The notes under the pieces were generated by a model. That model was not told the DNA's origin. It worked only from the letters and a program-made list of their open reading frames with translations, and made no database searches. Positions 1 to 6,760 of a stretch of DNA of 13,125 bases are shown here, one piece after another (the stretch's first letter is position 1; each line of letters starts with the position of its first letter). The stretch spans positions 1-13,125 of the forward strand of contig JALWRV010000356.1 of NCBI GenBank assembly GCA_027080545.1, given 5' to 3'. Origin of the DNA: Parvularculaceae bacterium. Lineage in GTDB: Bacteria > Pseudomonadota > Alphaproteobacteria > Caulobacterales > Parvularculaceae. Both the position numbers and the translations under genes were made by a program.

Positions 1-298
1 CGATGGGTACATAGGATTCAAGCACAATCGCAACAATCGACGCATTGGTTTTCGGAATGGCCGAAAACATAAAGGCATAGTTCAACCCGCCGAGACAAAC
101 CCCTGCAGGAATGATATAGCGCATCTGCCCTTTATGAAGACGCAAGAGCGGCGACAATATCAGCGCCAATACGCTCATGCGAATAGCCGCGTAGAAAATC
201 GGCGGCGTGGCCTCCCCCAAGGTCAGCTTCAGCACCACAAAATGGTTTCCCCAAACCAGACACATGGCCAAAAAAGCCAGTAGATAACGCAAAGGCAA
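1..298 (-). CDS. EamA-family DMT transporter, N-terminal part (cut by left edge)
   Basis: The first ~99 residues of a membrane transporter are encoded here; the rest lies left of the window. Two hydrophobic helices are visible, one with the typical EamA opening (LAFLAMCLVWGNHFVVLK), then a segment with PPIFYAAIRMSVLALIL, then a helix around YIIPAGVCLGGLNYAFMFSA and the family-like stretch KTNASIVAIVLESYVP. EamA proteins of the drug/metabolite transporter superfamily have ten helices and move amino acids, purines or other metabolites across the inner membrane; the substrate cannot be read here. An in-frame stop lies only a few codons upstream, so the start must be close to 298. I chose a TTG at 296-298, about 7 bases after a GAAAGGG ribosome-binding sequence. 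It is divergent from the CDF gene and shares its control region. A longer ORF in another frame (132-317) is a shadow. Confidence 0.85.
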   Translation of the reverse strand, partial: MPLRYLLAFLAMCLVWGNHFVVLKLTLGEATPPIFYAAIRMSVLALILSPLLRLHKGQMRYIIPAGVCLGGLNYAFMFSAIPKTNASIVAIVLESYVPI

Positions 299-338
299 AA
301 GCCAACCCTTTCTTCAAAAAAATCCCTGCCTAACATGA

Positions 339-354
339 TTGGAGCACGCTCCAA
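339..354. repeat. Perfect 7-bp inverted repeat, possible operator
   Basis: TTGGAGC and GCTCCAA are separated by two bases. The short centre suits a protein-binding dyad better than an RNA hairpin. It lies about 40 bases upstream of the EamA start, in its leader or promoter. I do not recognise the cognate regulator. Confidence 0.4.
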
Positions 355-403
355 AGCCCTCCGAAGGAAAGAAGCTGAACTATTCAAATCCTTGCTGGCT
401 TGC

Positions 404-432
404 TTGACATATACCCCCTAGGGGTATATGTC
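404..432 (+). promoter_or_regulatory. CsoR/RcnR-type metal operator embedded in a promoter
   Basis: A perfect 12-bp inverted repeat (GACATATACCCC at 406-417, GGGGTATATGTC at 421-432, spacer CTA) overlaps a consensus -35 box TTGACA at 404-409. Weak -10 candidates (TATATG at 425-430 or TATGTC at 427-432) fall in the right arm, so a bound repressor would cover the whole promoter. The A/T-flanked C-tract/G-tract core (TACCCC...GGGGTA) is the kind of site bound by the CsoR/RcnR/FrmR (DUF156) family, which senses Cu(I), Ni/Co, sulfide or formaldehyde. It precedes the CDF gene by 92 bases, and no regulator gene of this family lies in the window. Assignment to that family is by resemblance. Confidence 0.65.
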
Positions 433-447
433 TTGTTCACAAGATTA

Positions 448-515
448 CCTGAGAGCCGCTGCCTGTCACATCCATGGCCCCCTATTCATAGCCCAAAGAG
501 GCTCTCCCACTCAGG
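448..515 (+). promoter_or_regulatory. Leader with complementary segments reaching the CDF ribosome-binding site
   Basis: In the leader of the CDF gene, CCTGAG (448-453) is complementary to CTCAGG (510-515), which overlaps the AGGAG ribosome-binding sequence (513-517). GAGAGCC (451-457) is complementary to GGCTCTC (500-506). The two pairings compete for bases 451-453. This could be a translation-controlling fold or chance; no known riboswitch is recognised. Confidence 0.25.
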
Positions 516-524
516 AGATATCCT

Positions 525-1490
525 ATGACCGACCATCAAAACCATCCGCGACCAAACAGCACCGCTGACAATAAAAGAACCGATGGCCATGAAGGCGGCA
601 GCTTTCATGGCATCCAAGCCGATGCTCGCATCCTCACCATTACCGGCTGGCTAACCGGTATCTATTTCATCATCGAGCTGGGATTGGGCTTTTATTCACA
701 ATCGGTAGCCGTTATCTCCGATGCCTTTCATACTTTTTCCGCCGTCGGTGGAATCTTGATTGCCTTTATCGCCAATAAGGTGGCCGCACGGCGCGCCCAT
801 GAAACCGCCACCTATGGGTTCAAGCGGGCTGAAATTGTCGGCGCCCTGCTCAATGGCGTGTTCCTGTTCTTAATGGCAGGCTATGTCATGTATATGGGCT
901 ATATGCGGCTGGGAAAAGAATTTGAATTGCCCACGGGGATCATGTTGCTTGCCGCTCTTGGGGGCCTCATCACCGAAATCATTTCTTTCAAACTGATTTA
1001 TCAAAGCCAGAAAAACAATATCAATATGCAAGGGGCGTTCTGGCATATTATGCAGACCTTTGTCGGCTCCATCCTGATCATTGTCGCAGCGGTGATTATT
1101 TGGTTGACCGGCTATACCGATATTGACGCCATTCTCGGCATGACATTCGGATTGGTGCTGTTTTGGGCCTCTTATAAAATCATCAAAGACGCCATGGATA
1201 TTTTCATGCAGGCAGTACCCCCTGGCGTTGACATGCCCGCCATCAAACAAGCCTTGGAAGATATACCCGGCGTGATCTCGGTTCGCCACCTCCATGCTTG
1301 GGTGCTCACCTCCAATCAAAATATTTTTTCCGCCCATATCCAGATCGAAGATTTCAATGAAGCCGAGCGCATTTTACGCAGCGCTGAAGATTTGCTGAAA
1401 GAAAGTTACGGATTCTACTTCTCGACCCTGCAACTGGAGCGGCAACACCGGGATTTAGGCGCCGACGACATGGATTTCGCCAATGGCTGA
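525..1490 (+). CDS. Cation diffusion facilitator (CDF) transporter with degenerate metal site
   Basis: A 321-residue inner-membrane protein of the CDF family, close in layout to ZitB/CzcD. These are proton-coupled exporters of divalent metals such as Zn, Cd, Co or Ni. The helix 1-6 pattern, the conserved TM3 segment YGFKRAEIVGALLNG (97-111) and a C-terminal cytoplasmic domain (about 232-308, with HLHAWV at 255-260) are clear. In ZitB/CzcD-type proteins TM2 reads HxxxD and TM5 HxxxD. Here TM2 has His69 but Ala73, and TM5 has His174 but Thr178, so both metal-binding aspartates are missing. TM3 is rich in Met (117, 122, 124, 127). The N-terminus carries scattered His. The start ATG follows AGGAG at 513-517 with good spacing. 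The CsoR-type operator upstream suggests metal-inducible expression. The metal is unknown; DmeF-like Co/Ni export or an altered specificity such as Cu(I) are possible. Confidence 0.9.
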   Translation: MTDHQNHPRPNSTADNKRTDGHEGGSFHGIQADARILTITGWLTGIYFIIELGLGFYSQSVAVISDAFHTFSAVGGILIAFIANKVAARRAHETATYGFKRAEIVGALLNGVFLFLMAGYVMYMGYMRLGKEFELPTGIMLLAALGGLITEIISFKLIYQSQKNNINMQGAFWHIMQTFVGSILIIVAAVIIWLTGYTDIDAILGMTFGLVLFWASYKIIKDAMDIFMQAVPPGVDMPAIKQALEDIPGVISVRHLHAWVLTSNQNIFSAHIQIEDFNEAERILRSAEDLLKESYGFYFSTLQLERQHRDLGADDMDFANG

Positions 1491-1506
1491 TCCCTTTTTT
1501 CAAAAC

Positions 1507-2010
1507 TCACGCCCCCTTATAAGGGCGAAATTTAGCACCCAGCCACCAAAACCCAAGACTAGGCAAAACCAGCCATTGGGCGATGGGCGATAGGCCGGTG
1601 CCAAGCCATGGAAGCCTCGGCATTGATGGGGCGTAGGCCCAAGACTGCCTGATTTCCACATTCAGATATTCACTAAAAATTGTGTAGATCACCCCCAGCA
1701 CAATCGCCAAAGCACTGGTTTGCCGAAAAGCCTTCGGAGTCGATAGCCATGAGCAACGCTGGCCCGTAACCAACATCGCCACAATCAGGCTCGACAGAGC
1801 GATAATCACATCACCAAGGGAGCAATGTAATCCATAAGATATAATCTGCCCCACCGAACCCTCATACCAGACGGTATAAAGCGGCATATGGGCGAATTCC
1901 CAAACCACGCTCCCCCCCAGCATATAAAGCCCATAGAGCAAAACCGCTTTTCGACTATTGGGGGAATGGCGGCAAATTTCAAGAAGATCGCGTCGTATGG
2001 AAAAGGGCAT
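1507..2010 (-). CDS. Unrecognised four-helix membrane protein
   Basis: A 167-residue protein I cannot assign to a named family. About four hydrophobic segments are visible (roughly residues 22-45, 54-83, 99-116 and 140-159). Polar or aromatic residues lie within or beside them: WEFAH at 37-41, LHCSLGD at 61-67, SEYL at 113-116, and a C-terminal LSPIAQWLVLP at 140-150. The ordered spacing of these motifs looks like a real conserved family rather than random ORF. The ATG at 2008-2010 lies 12 bases after the stop of the 113-residue gene upstream, so the two are probably cotranscribed. Its 3' end faces the CDF gene with 16 bases between the stops. No function is proposed. Confidence 0.75.
   Translation of the reverse strand: MPFSIRRDLLEICRHSPNSRKAVLLYGLYMLGGSVVWEFAHMPLYTVWYEGSVGQIISYGLHCSLGDVIIALSSLIVAMLVTGQRCSWLSTPKAFRQTSALAIVLGVIYTIFSEYLNVEIRQSWAYAPSMPRLPWLGTGLSPIAQWLVLPSLGFWWLGAKFRPYKGA
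1510..1527. repeat. Palindrome CCCTTATAAGGG at the convergent gene ends
   Basis: A 12-bp palindrome (1514-1525) lies in the last codons of the minus-strand membrane protein, just past the CDF stop. A run of six T at 1495-1500 lies between the two stops. It may help termination in either direction, but no classical stem followed directly by a U-tract is present. Confidence 0.25.
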
Positions 2011-2022
2011 AAGGATTGAGGC

Positions 2023-2364
2023 TTAGCCTGCTTCGGCTGCCTTCCAACCGGTATGGTCCGGCGATTTTTTAATCAACAGCGAAAACAACATCACCAGCGG
2101 CGTAATCAGAGTGAAAAACAAGATTGTCGCCAATGTCACCAACAGAACCGACAAGATCAACACCATATCAACCGCAAAAGAAAGCGCTCTTACCACCACA
2201 CCATAAGTCCCAGCCTGCAACGCCGCAGCCGATAGCTTACGGGCGCTCGCCCCGACAATAGTCACGCTGCGATTGGGCAAATCATCATTGCCCAAATTTT
2301 GCTTCTGTGATGTAGGATCCTTACTCATAGAACCAATGTAGCTATAAAAGGGCCTTCGCGCCAT
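2023..2364 (-). CDS. Small membrane protein, unrecognised
   Basis: A 113-residue protein of unknown family. A polar N-terminal half (with NRSVTIVGASARKLSAAALQ around 31-50) is followed by a long hydrophobic stretch at about 56-98 that would span the membrane twice, then a short polar tail (KKSPDHTGWKAAEAG). The topology would place both ends on the same side. The ATG at 2362-2364 has an AAAGG sequence about 11 bases upstream; a second ATG at codon 13 (MSKDPTSQ) is an equally plausible start, giving 101 residues. It lies between the TerB/J-domain gene (66-base gap) and the four-helix membrane protein (12-base gap) and probably shares their transcript. Confidence 0.65.
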   Translation of the reverse strand: MARRPFYSYIGSMSKDPTSQKQNLGNDDLPNRSVTIVGASARKLSAAALQAGTYGVVVRALSFAVDMVLILSVLLVTLATILFFTLITPLVMLFSLLIKKSPDHTGWKAAEAG

Positions 2365-2430
2365 AGTGTTAACGCCTTTGTTACAAAAATTTTCATATCC
2401 CCCTGGTCGCTAGAGGTCAGATAAACTCGC

Positions 2431-3132
2431 CTATAGGCTGCTAGTCTCCTTGGCCCGCTCCGCAAGCGCTGCCTCATAGGCATTATTAATCGCTGCCATG
2501 CGCCCCTCTGCAATTTTCACCAATTGGGCCGGCACCCCCCGCGCCATCAGCGCATCTGGGTGATGGTCCTTGGCCAATTGCAAATAGCGCTTTTTCAATT
2601 CCCCATCGCTCGCCTCAGCAGAAATTCCCAAAATCATATAGGGATCATTACTGTCATGGCCTGCATGGGCCGCCATCACACGCCGCCATTGACGCTGGTT
2701 AAGGTGAAACGCATCGGCCGCCACCCGCAATAAAGACAGCTCATTCGGGTGCAATTCGCCATCGGCCAGCGCGATGTGAAACAGACAATCCAACACATCT
2801 TCCAATATGCCCGGCTCTTCTTTGAATAGTTTACCCACCTGTTTCGCATAAAGTTCAAAACCGGCCACATCTTCCATGGCCAGACGAAAAATCATCGAGA
2901 CCTTATCTTCCTGTTCCGGTGGATAGTTAAAGAAATTGCGAAAAGCCGCGATCTCATCATCCGTAACCACCCCATCCGCCTTGGCCATTTTTGCTGACAA
3001 GGCGATCAGCGCAATCGAAAAAACCGCAGCGTCACGCTTACGGCGACGCTCCTCCAGCACCGCCATCAGCGCCCCGAGGGTGCGTTCTTGCGCTTCGCTC
3101 AAAAATTTCTGGATTCTATCCCAAAGGCTCAT
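2431..3132 (-). CDS. TerB/J-domain co-chaperone (DjlA-like)
   Basis: A 233-residue protein with two parts. Residues about 34-150 form a TerB/DjlA-type helical domain, with the paired acidic signatures KADGVVTDDE (51-60) and ADGELHPNE (123-131). Residues about 163-225 form a J domain with the diagnostic HPD at 191-193, which stimulates Hsp70 (DnaK) ATPase. This architecture matches DjlA, but the N-terminus (MSLWDRIQKFL) is an amphipathic segment rather than the transmembrane anchor of E. coli DjlA, so a soluble or peripherally attached protein is more likely. The TerB domain may recruit a client; its target is unknown. It heads a minus-strand run with two small membrane-protein genes. The start has a GGGGGTGATGG sequence directly upstream. 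Confidence 0.9.
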   Translation of the reverse strand: MSLWDRIQKFLSEAQERTLGALMAVLEERRRKRDAAVFSIALIALSAKMAKADGVVTDDEIAAFRNFFNYPPEQEDKVSMIFRLAMEDVAGFELYAKQVGKLFKEEPGILEDVLDCLFHIALADGELHPNELSLLRVAADAFHLNQRQWRRVMAAHAGHDSNDPYMILGISAEASDGELKKRYLQLAKDHHPDALMARGVPAQLVKIAEGRMAAINNAYEAALAERAKETSSL

Positions 3133-3156
3133 CCATCACCCCCAACAACCATATCA

Positions 3157-3187
3157 ATAAAGGCCTCACCCGCCCACCTTGGGTGAG
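3157..3187 (-). terminator. Candidate intrinsic terminator after the ArsR-methyltransferase gene
   Basis: A 7-bp stem (CTCACCC at 3165-3171 with GGGTGAG at 3181-3187, 9-base loop) lies 16 bases beyond the stop of the minus-strand gene. Read on the minus strand it is followed by a moderately T-rich GCCTTTATTG. The U-tract is weak, so efficiency is uncertain. Confidence 0.45.
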
Positions 3188-3202
3188 CAAAGCGCCCTAA
3201 AA

Positions 3203-4213
3203 TTATCCCGCTGCCTTTTGTGTTTTTTTATGTTGCGCTTTTTGTTTTTGCGATTTGTCGACCTTTTCACACATCCACAGCTTAACTGTCAGACGGCCTT
3301 TAGAACGAATGTTCGGGGCCAAGGTGTGGTTCTTTACCAGCCTTAACCCGGCCCCGCGCATCCAGCCGCTTACTTCCTCATCCGAAAACCCAAGCCGGCG
3401 ATGGGCATGTTCTTCGCGCAAAAATTCCAACTCATGGGGGGCAAAGTCCGCGATTAGCAAACGCCCGCCGGCCTTTATCAAGCGCGCCGCTTCACGCACC
3501 GCGCTGCCCGGATCACCGAGAAAATGCAATACTTGATGCATACAAACAAAGTCAGCCCGCCCCCATTCGTCCGGCAGTGACAATAAATCACCTTGGCGCA
3601 ATCGCGCCATGGGCAATGCGGCTCGCTCTATATTCGCCCGGGCGATTGACAACATTTCCCGAGAAAGATCATAGCCAATCCCCTCTTCATATCTGTCGGC
3701 AAACAGTTCGAGCATCCGCCCGGTGCCTGTACCCAGATCAATGAACAAGGGTATTTTTTCCGCGCCGACCATTTCCAGCATCGCTTGCTCAATATCTTTT
3801 TCCGGCAGATGGAGTTTGCGCAATTCGTCCCATTGCGCCGCATTATCTTCGAAATAGGCAGCGGCGGTTTCGGCTCTGGCAATATGCACCTGCCCCAGAC
3901 GCTCCCCATCGCGCACCAATGTGCGATCATCAGAATTGGACAAGGTTTCCACCAGTTCCGCAATCTGGTGCCAAGGGGTATCCCGATCATTGAGGCGGTA
4001 AAACACCCACGCCCCTTCCCGATAGCGCTCTACCAGTCCCGCATCGGAAAGAATTTTTAAATGGCGTGAAACCCGTGGCTGACTTTGCCCCAAAACCTGC
4101 GTCAGCTCGCTCACCGTCAATTCCCCGGCCCGCAACAACACCAATAGTCGCAAGCGCGATTCCTCGCCAGCCGCTCTAAGAATGTTGAGGGTTTGGTCTA
4201 AGCCTAAGGTCAT
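3203..4213 (-). CDS. ArsR-type HTH fused to class I SAM-dependent methyltransferase
   Basis: A 336-residue fusion. Residues about 5-90 form an ArsR winged helix-turn-helix, with recognition helix around SQPRVSRHLKILSDAGL (44-60) and a wing at VERYREGAWVFYRL (61-74). Residues about 150-260 form a Rossmann methyltransferase, with motif I FIDLGTGTG (157-165), an acidic residue at the end of strand 2 (GYDLS, 179-183) and MHQVLHFL (225-232). ArsR metal sensors usually carry a cysteine motif in the recognition helix; here the matching part is ELTVSEL without cysteine, so metal sensing is unlikely and the ligand may be SAM or an acceptor of the methyl group. The tail after residue 318 is Lys/Gln rich and probably disordered. 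I chose the ATG at 4211-4213 (AAGG just upstream) over a TTG nine codons earlier. Similar fusions often sit beside metF; here the neighbours are ettA and the J-domain gene. Confidence 0.9.
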   Translation of the reverse strand: MTLGLDQTLNILRAAGEESRLRLLVLLRAGELTVSELTQVLGQSQPRVSRHLKILSDAGLVERYREGAWVFYRLNDRDTPWHQIAELVETLSNSDDRTLVRDGERLGQVHIARAETAAAYFEDNAAQWDELRKLHLPEKDIEQAMLEMVGAEKIPLFIDLGTGTGRMLELFADRYEEGIGYDLSREMLSIARANIERAALPMARLRQGDLLSLPDEWGRADFVCMHQVLHFLGDPGSAVREAARLIKAGGRLLIADFAPHELEFLREEHAHRRLGFSDEEVSGWMRGAGLRLVKNHTLAPNIRSKGRLTVKLWMCEKVDKSQKQKAQHKKTQKAAG

Positions 4214-4279
4214 ATCTTGCCTTGTAGCCCAATTGGCCAAACTTTACAAAAGCTTATGTCCATGCCCGCGACAACAAGG

Positions 4280-5947
4280 TTAACGCGTCGCCTTGCGATA
4301 TTTAATCCGCTTAGGCACATCCGCATCAGGGCCGAGGCGACGTTTCTTGTCTTCAATATAGTCTTCGTAATTGCCCTCAAACCATTCCACATGGGAATCA
4401 CCCTCAAAAGCCAAAATATGGGTGGCGATACGATCAAGGAACCAGCGATCGTGCGAAATGATCACCGCGCAGCCGGGAAAATCATCCAGCGCATATTCCA
4501 GCTCGCGTAGCGTATCCACATCCAGATCATTGGTCGGCTCATCGAGGAGTAGCAGGTTAGACCCTTCTTTAAGCATCTTGGCCAATTGCACGCGGTTGCG
4601 CTCCCCCCCGGATAAATCGCCCACTTTCTTTTGCTGATCGCCGCCTTTGAAATTGAACCATGACACATAGGCCCGCGAATTTACTTCCCGTTTTTCGCCC
4701 AACATCACCACATCAAGACCACCGGAAATTTCTTCCCAAACATTATTACTGTCTGTAAGCTCTTCGCGGGTTTGATCAATATAGCCCATCTTGACCGTCT
4801 CCCCCACCCGCAAGGTGCCACTATCGGGCTGCTCGGCGCCGGTGAGCATTTTAAACAAGGTGGTTTTACCAGCACCGTTGGGCCCGATTACCCCCACAAT
4901 CCCCCCCGGCGGTAATTTGAAGGAGACATTCTCCATGAGCAATTTGTCGCCATAGCCTTTGCACAAATTTTCCGCCTCGATAACCACACCGCCCAAGCGC
5001 GGCCCCGGTGGAATTTGAATTTGCGCCAGCGATATTTCCGCTTTACCGGCACGATTGACCAGTTCTTCATAGGATTGAATACGCGCTTTTGATTTGGCCT
5101 GACGGGCTTTCGGAGAAGAGCGGATCCATTCAACCTCGCGGGCCAAAGATTTTTTGTGGGATTGCTCTTCGCGCTTTTCCTGTTCCAGCCGTTTGGCCTT
5201 TTGTTCCAGCCATGATGAATAATTGCCCTGATAGGGAATGCCTTTGGCCCGATCCAGTTCGAGAATCCAGCCGGTAACATTATCAAGAAAATAGCGATCA
5301 TGGGTAACTAAAATCACCGCCCCCGGATAGGTATGAAGATAGTTTTCCAACCATGCCACGCTTTCCGCATCCAAATGGTTGGTCGGCTCGTCGAGCAACA
5401 TCAAATCCGGCTTCGACAAAAGCAATTGAGCCAACGCCACCCGGCGCTTTTCCCCACCCGACAGGTTTTCAACCCCCCAATCCCCCGGCGGACACCGCAA
5501 CGCCTCCATGGCCATTTCCACCTTGCTATCAATATCCCACCCATCCGCAGCATCTATTTCTTCTTGCAAGGCCGACATTTTTTCCATCAATTCATCGGAA
5601 TAATCTTCCGCCATCTGCATCGAGACCTCATTGAAGTCTTGAATTTTTTGTTTGATGTCCGCGACCCCTTCACAGGCATTTTCAAACACGGTTTTGCTTT
5701 CATCGAGTTGCGGTTCCTGCGGCAAATAGCCGACACTGGCCCCGTCAGCGATCCAGGCCTCGCCATTAAATTCCTTATCAATCCCCGCCATGATTTTGAG
5801 CAAGGTTGATTTACCGGCCCCATTGACCCCGACAATGCCGATTTTGGCATCCGGAAAAAATTGCAAATGAATATCGTCGAGAATTTTTTTAGCGCCGTAA
5901 GATTTTGACAGCCCTTGCATGTGATAGATGAATTGATGGTTAGCCAT
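4280..5947 (-). CDS. ettA: Energy-dependent translational throttle protein EttA (ABC-F)
   Basis: A 555-residue duplicated ATPase, the same length as E. coli EttA. It binds the ribosomal E site and couples the first steps of elongation to the ATP/ADP ratio. The first ABC domain has Walker A GVNGAGKST (40-48), signature LSGGEKRRVAL (162-172) and Walker B LMLLDEPTNHLD (182-193); the second has GPNGAGKTT (355-363), LSGGERNRVQLA (445-456) and LLLLDEPTNDLD (465-476). The catalytic glutamates are 187 and 470. An EttA-type arm is inserted in the first domain (about 95-138), and the charged linker (about 242-315) with its RSSPKARQAKSKARIQSYEEL segment matches the ribosome-contacting P-site tRNA interaction motif. 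No membrane segments. The start ATG has only a weak GGGAAA upstream. It is divergent from the PH-domain gene. The product is cytoplasmic and acts on ribosomes. Confidence 0.97.
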   Translation of the reverse strand: MANHQFIYHMQGLSKSYGAKKILDDIHLQFFPDAKIGIVGVNGAGKSTLLKIMAGIDKEFNGEAWIADGASVGYLPQEPQLDESKTVFENACEGVADIKQKIQDFNEVSMQMAEDYSDELMEKMSALQEEIDAADGWDIDSKVEMAMEALRCPPGDWGVENLSGGEKRRVALAQLLLSKPDLMLLDEPTNHLDAESVAWLENYLHTYPGAVILVTHDRYFLDNVTGWILELDRAKGIPYQGNYSSWLEQKAKRLEQEKREEQSHKKSLAREVEWIRSSPKARQAKSKARIQSYEELVNRAGKAEISLAQIQIPPGPRLGGVVIEAENLCKGYGDKLLMENVSFKLPPGGIVGVIGPNGAGKTTLFKMLTGAEQPDSGTLRVGETVKMGYIDQTREELTDSNNVWEEISGGLDVVMLGEKREVNSRAYVSWFNFKGGDQQKKVGDLSGGERNRVQLAKMLKEGSNLLLLDEPTNDLDVDTLRELEYALDDFPGCAVIISHDRWFLDRIATHILAFEGDSHVEWFEGNYEDYIEDKKRRLGPDADVPKRIKYRKATR

Positions 5948-6199
5948 GACGTTTCCCGATTGCGTTTGACAGTTTAAAGGACAGGTCTCTTAGCGCTTGT
6001 TCCCCAGGCTGGCAATGGCCTGCCATTGTTTCAACCAACCCTTAAGCCCTTGATTATGGGGCAATTTAACAAATAACCCCCAAACCGGCCCGATCCCCTC
6101 TGGAATAAGTTTTCGTGCCGCCTATATCTATGGTAAAGGTTGGGTGGGGTCGAACAATGCCACGACGCTTTGGGGTGGCACATTTGCGGATGGGGATAT
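5948..6199. other. Divergent intergenic region between ettA and the PH-domain gene
   Basis: These 252 bases hold no convincing gene. A consensus TTGACA (5966-5971, plus strand) lacks a good -10 at normal spacing. Two small inverted repeats are visible: CAATGG/CCATTG (6013-6018 and 6023-6028, 4-base loop) and TGCCAC/GTGGCA (6158-6163 and 6175-6180), the second just upstream of the PH gene's ribosome-binding site. A 62-codon minus-strand ORF here (6066-6254) overlaps the PH gene and has no family resemblance. Confidence 0.5.
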
Positions 6200-6730
6200 A
6201 TGTCTTACGTTTCACAAACCTTGGCAGACAATGAAAACATTGTCGAACGGGCACATTTCAACTGGACGTTCCATGTGGGGGCAACCTTCTGGTTTTTGCT
6301 CGGCCTGCTGCCGCTGCTGGCGATGATTGCCGAACAAAGGCTTCTCGGGCTTAGTTTTGAAGAATTGCAATTCGGCTATTGGGGAGGGCTGTTTACGCTG
6401 GTCATCGGCTCGATGATTTTACTGGGCCATCTAATCTATCTGTGGACCACGGAAATTGTCGTCACCACCTATCGTTTTGTCTACAAAACCGGCCTCATTT
6501 CACGCTCCACCAAAGAGGTGAGCCTCAACAAAATCGAGGAAATCCAGATGGAACAATCGGTTTTTGGGCGCCTGTTTGGCTATGGGCGGATGATATTGCG
6601 CGGTACCGGTGTTGGGGTTATCGAGCTGCCGAATCTGGACAATCCGGTGCGCCTGCGCCGTACCATCGAAAGCGCCAAGGCGCGGCTGCGCAACCAAACC
6701 ACCGAAGAGCGCCTCGGAGATGCTGATTAG
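6200..6730 (+). CDS. Bacterial PH-domain membrane protein (YdbS/DUF304-like)
   Basis: A 176-residue protein. After a short cytoplasmic N-terminus come two hydrophobic segments (about 24-44 and 60-82), then a bacterial pleckstrin-homology domain (about 83-155). The PH part has the usual pattern: TTEIVVTTYRFVYKTGLISR (83-102), then the EVSLNKIEEIQMEQSVFGRL segment (106-125) and YGRMILRGTGVGVIELPNLDNP (128-149). Such proteins sit in the inner membrane; their role is mostly unknown and some act in envelope stress. I chose the ATG at 6200, preceded by GGGGAT, over an upstream in-frame start at 6140 that would add 20 residues without family resemblance. It is convergent with msrC, with 30 bases between the stops. 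Confidence 0.88.
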   Translation: MSYVSQTLADNENIVERAHFNWTFHVGATFWFLLGLLPLLAMIAEQRLLGLSFEELQFGYWGGLFTLVIGSMILLGHLIYLWTTEIVVTTYRFVYKTGLISRSTKEVSLNKIEEIQMEQSVFGRLFGYGRMILRGTGVGVIELPNLDNPVRLRRTIESAKARLRNQTTEERLGDAD

Positions 6731-6760
6731 GTGCAAGGGGTGATTAAAGGCAGAGAGCGG

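Noticed and set aside
132..317. 61-codon minus-strand ORF starting nearer the intergenic region
   Set aside because: It is a different frame of the EamA gene; the EamA frame shows clear membrane helices and family motifs and runs to the edge.
404..432. MerR-type operator
   Set aside because: MerR-family sites need an unusually long 19-20 base gap between -35 and -10 boxes; no good -10 is found at that spacing, and the C/G-tract core fits the CsoR family better.
870..1337. 155-codon ORF antisense to the CDF gene
   Set aside because: The CDF reading is strongly supported by family motifs; the opposite frame has no recognisable motif and is a shadow.
5953..6254. Small minus-strand gene between ettA and the PH-domain gene
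   Set aside because: The only sizeable ORF (6066-6254) overlaps the PH gene start, has no ribosome-binding sequence of note and no motif.
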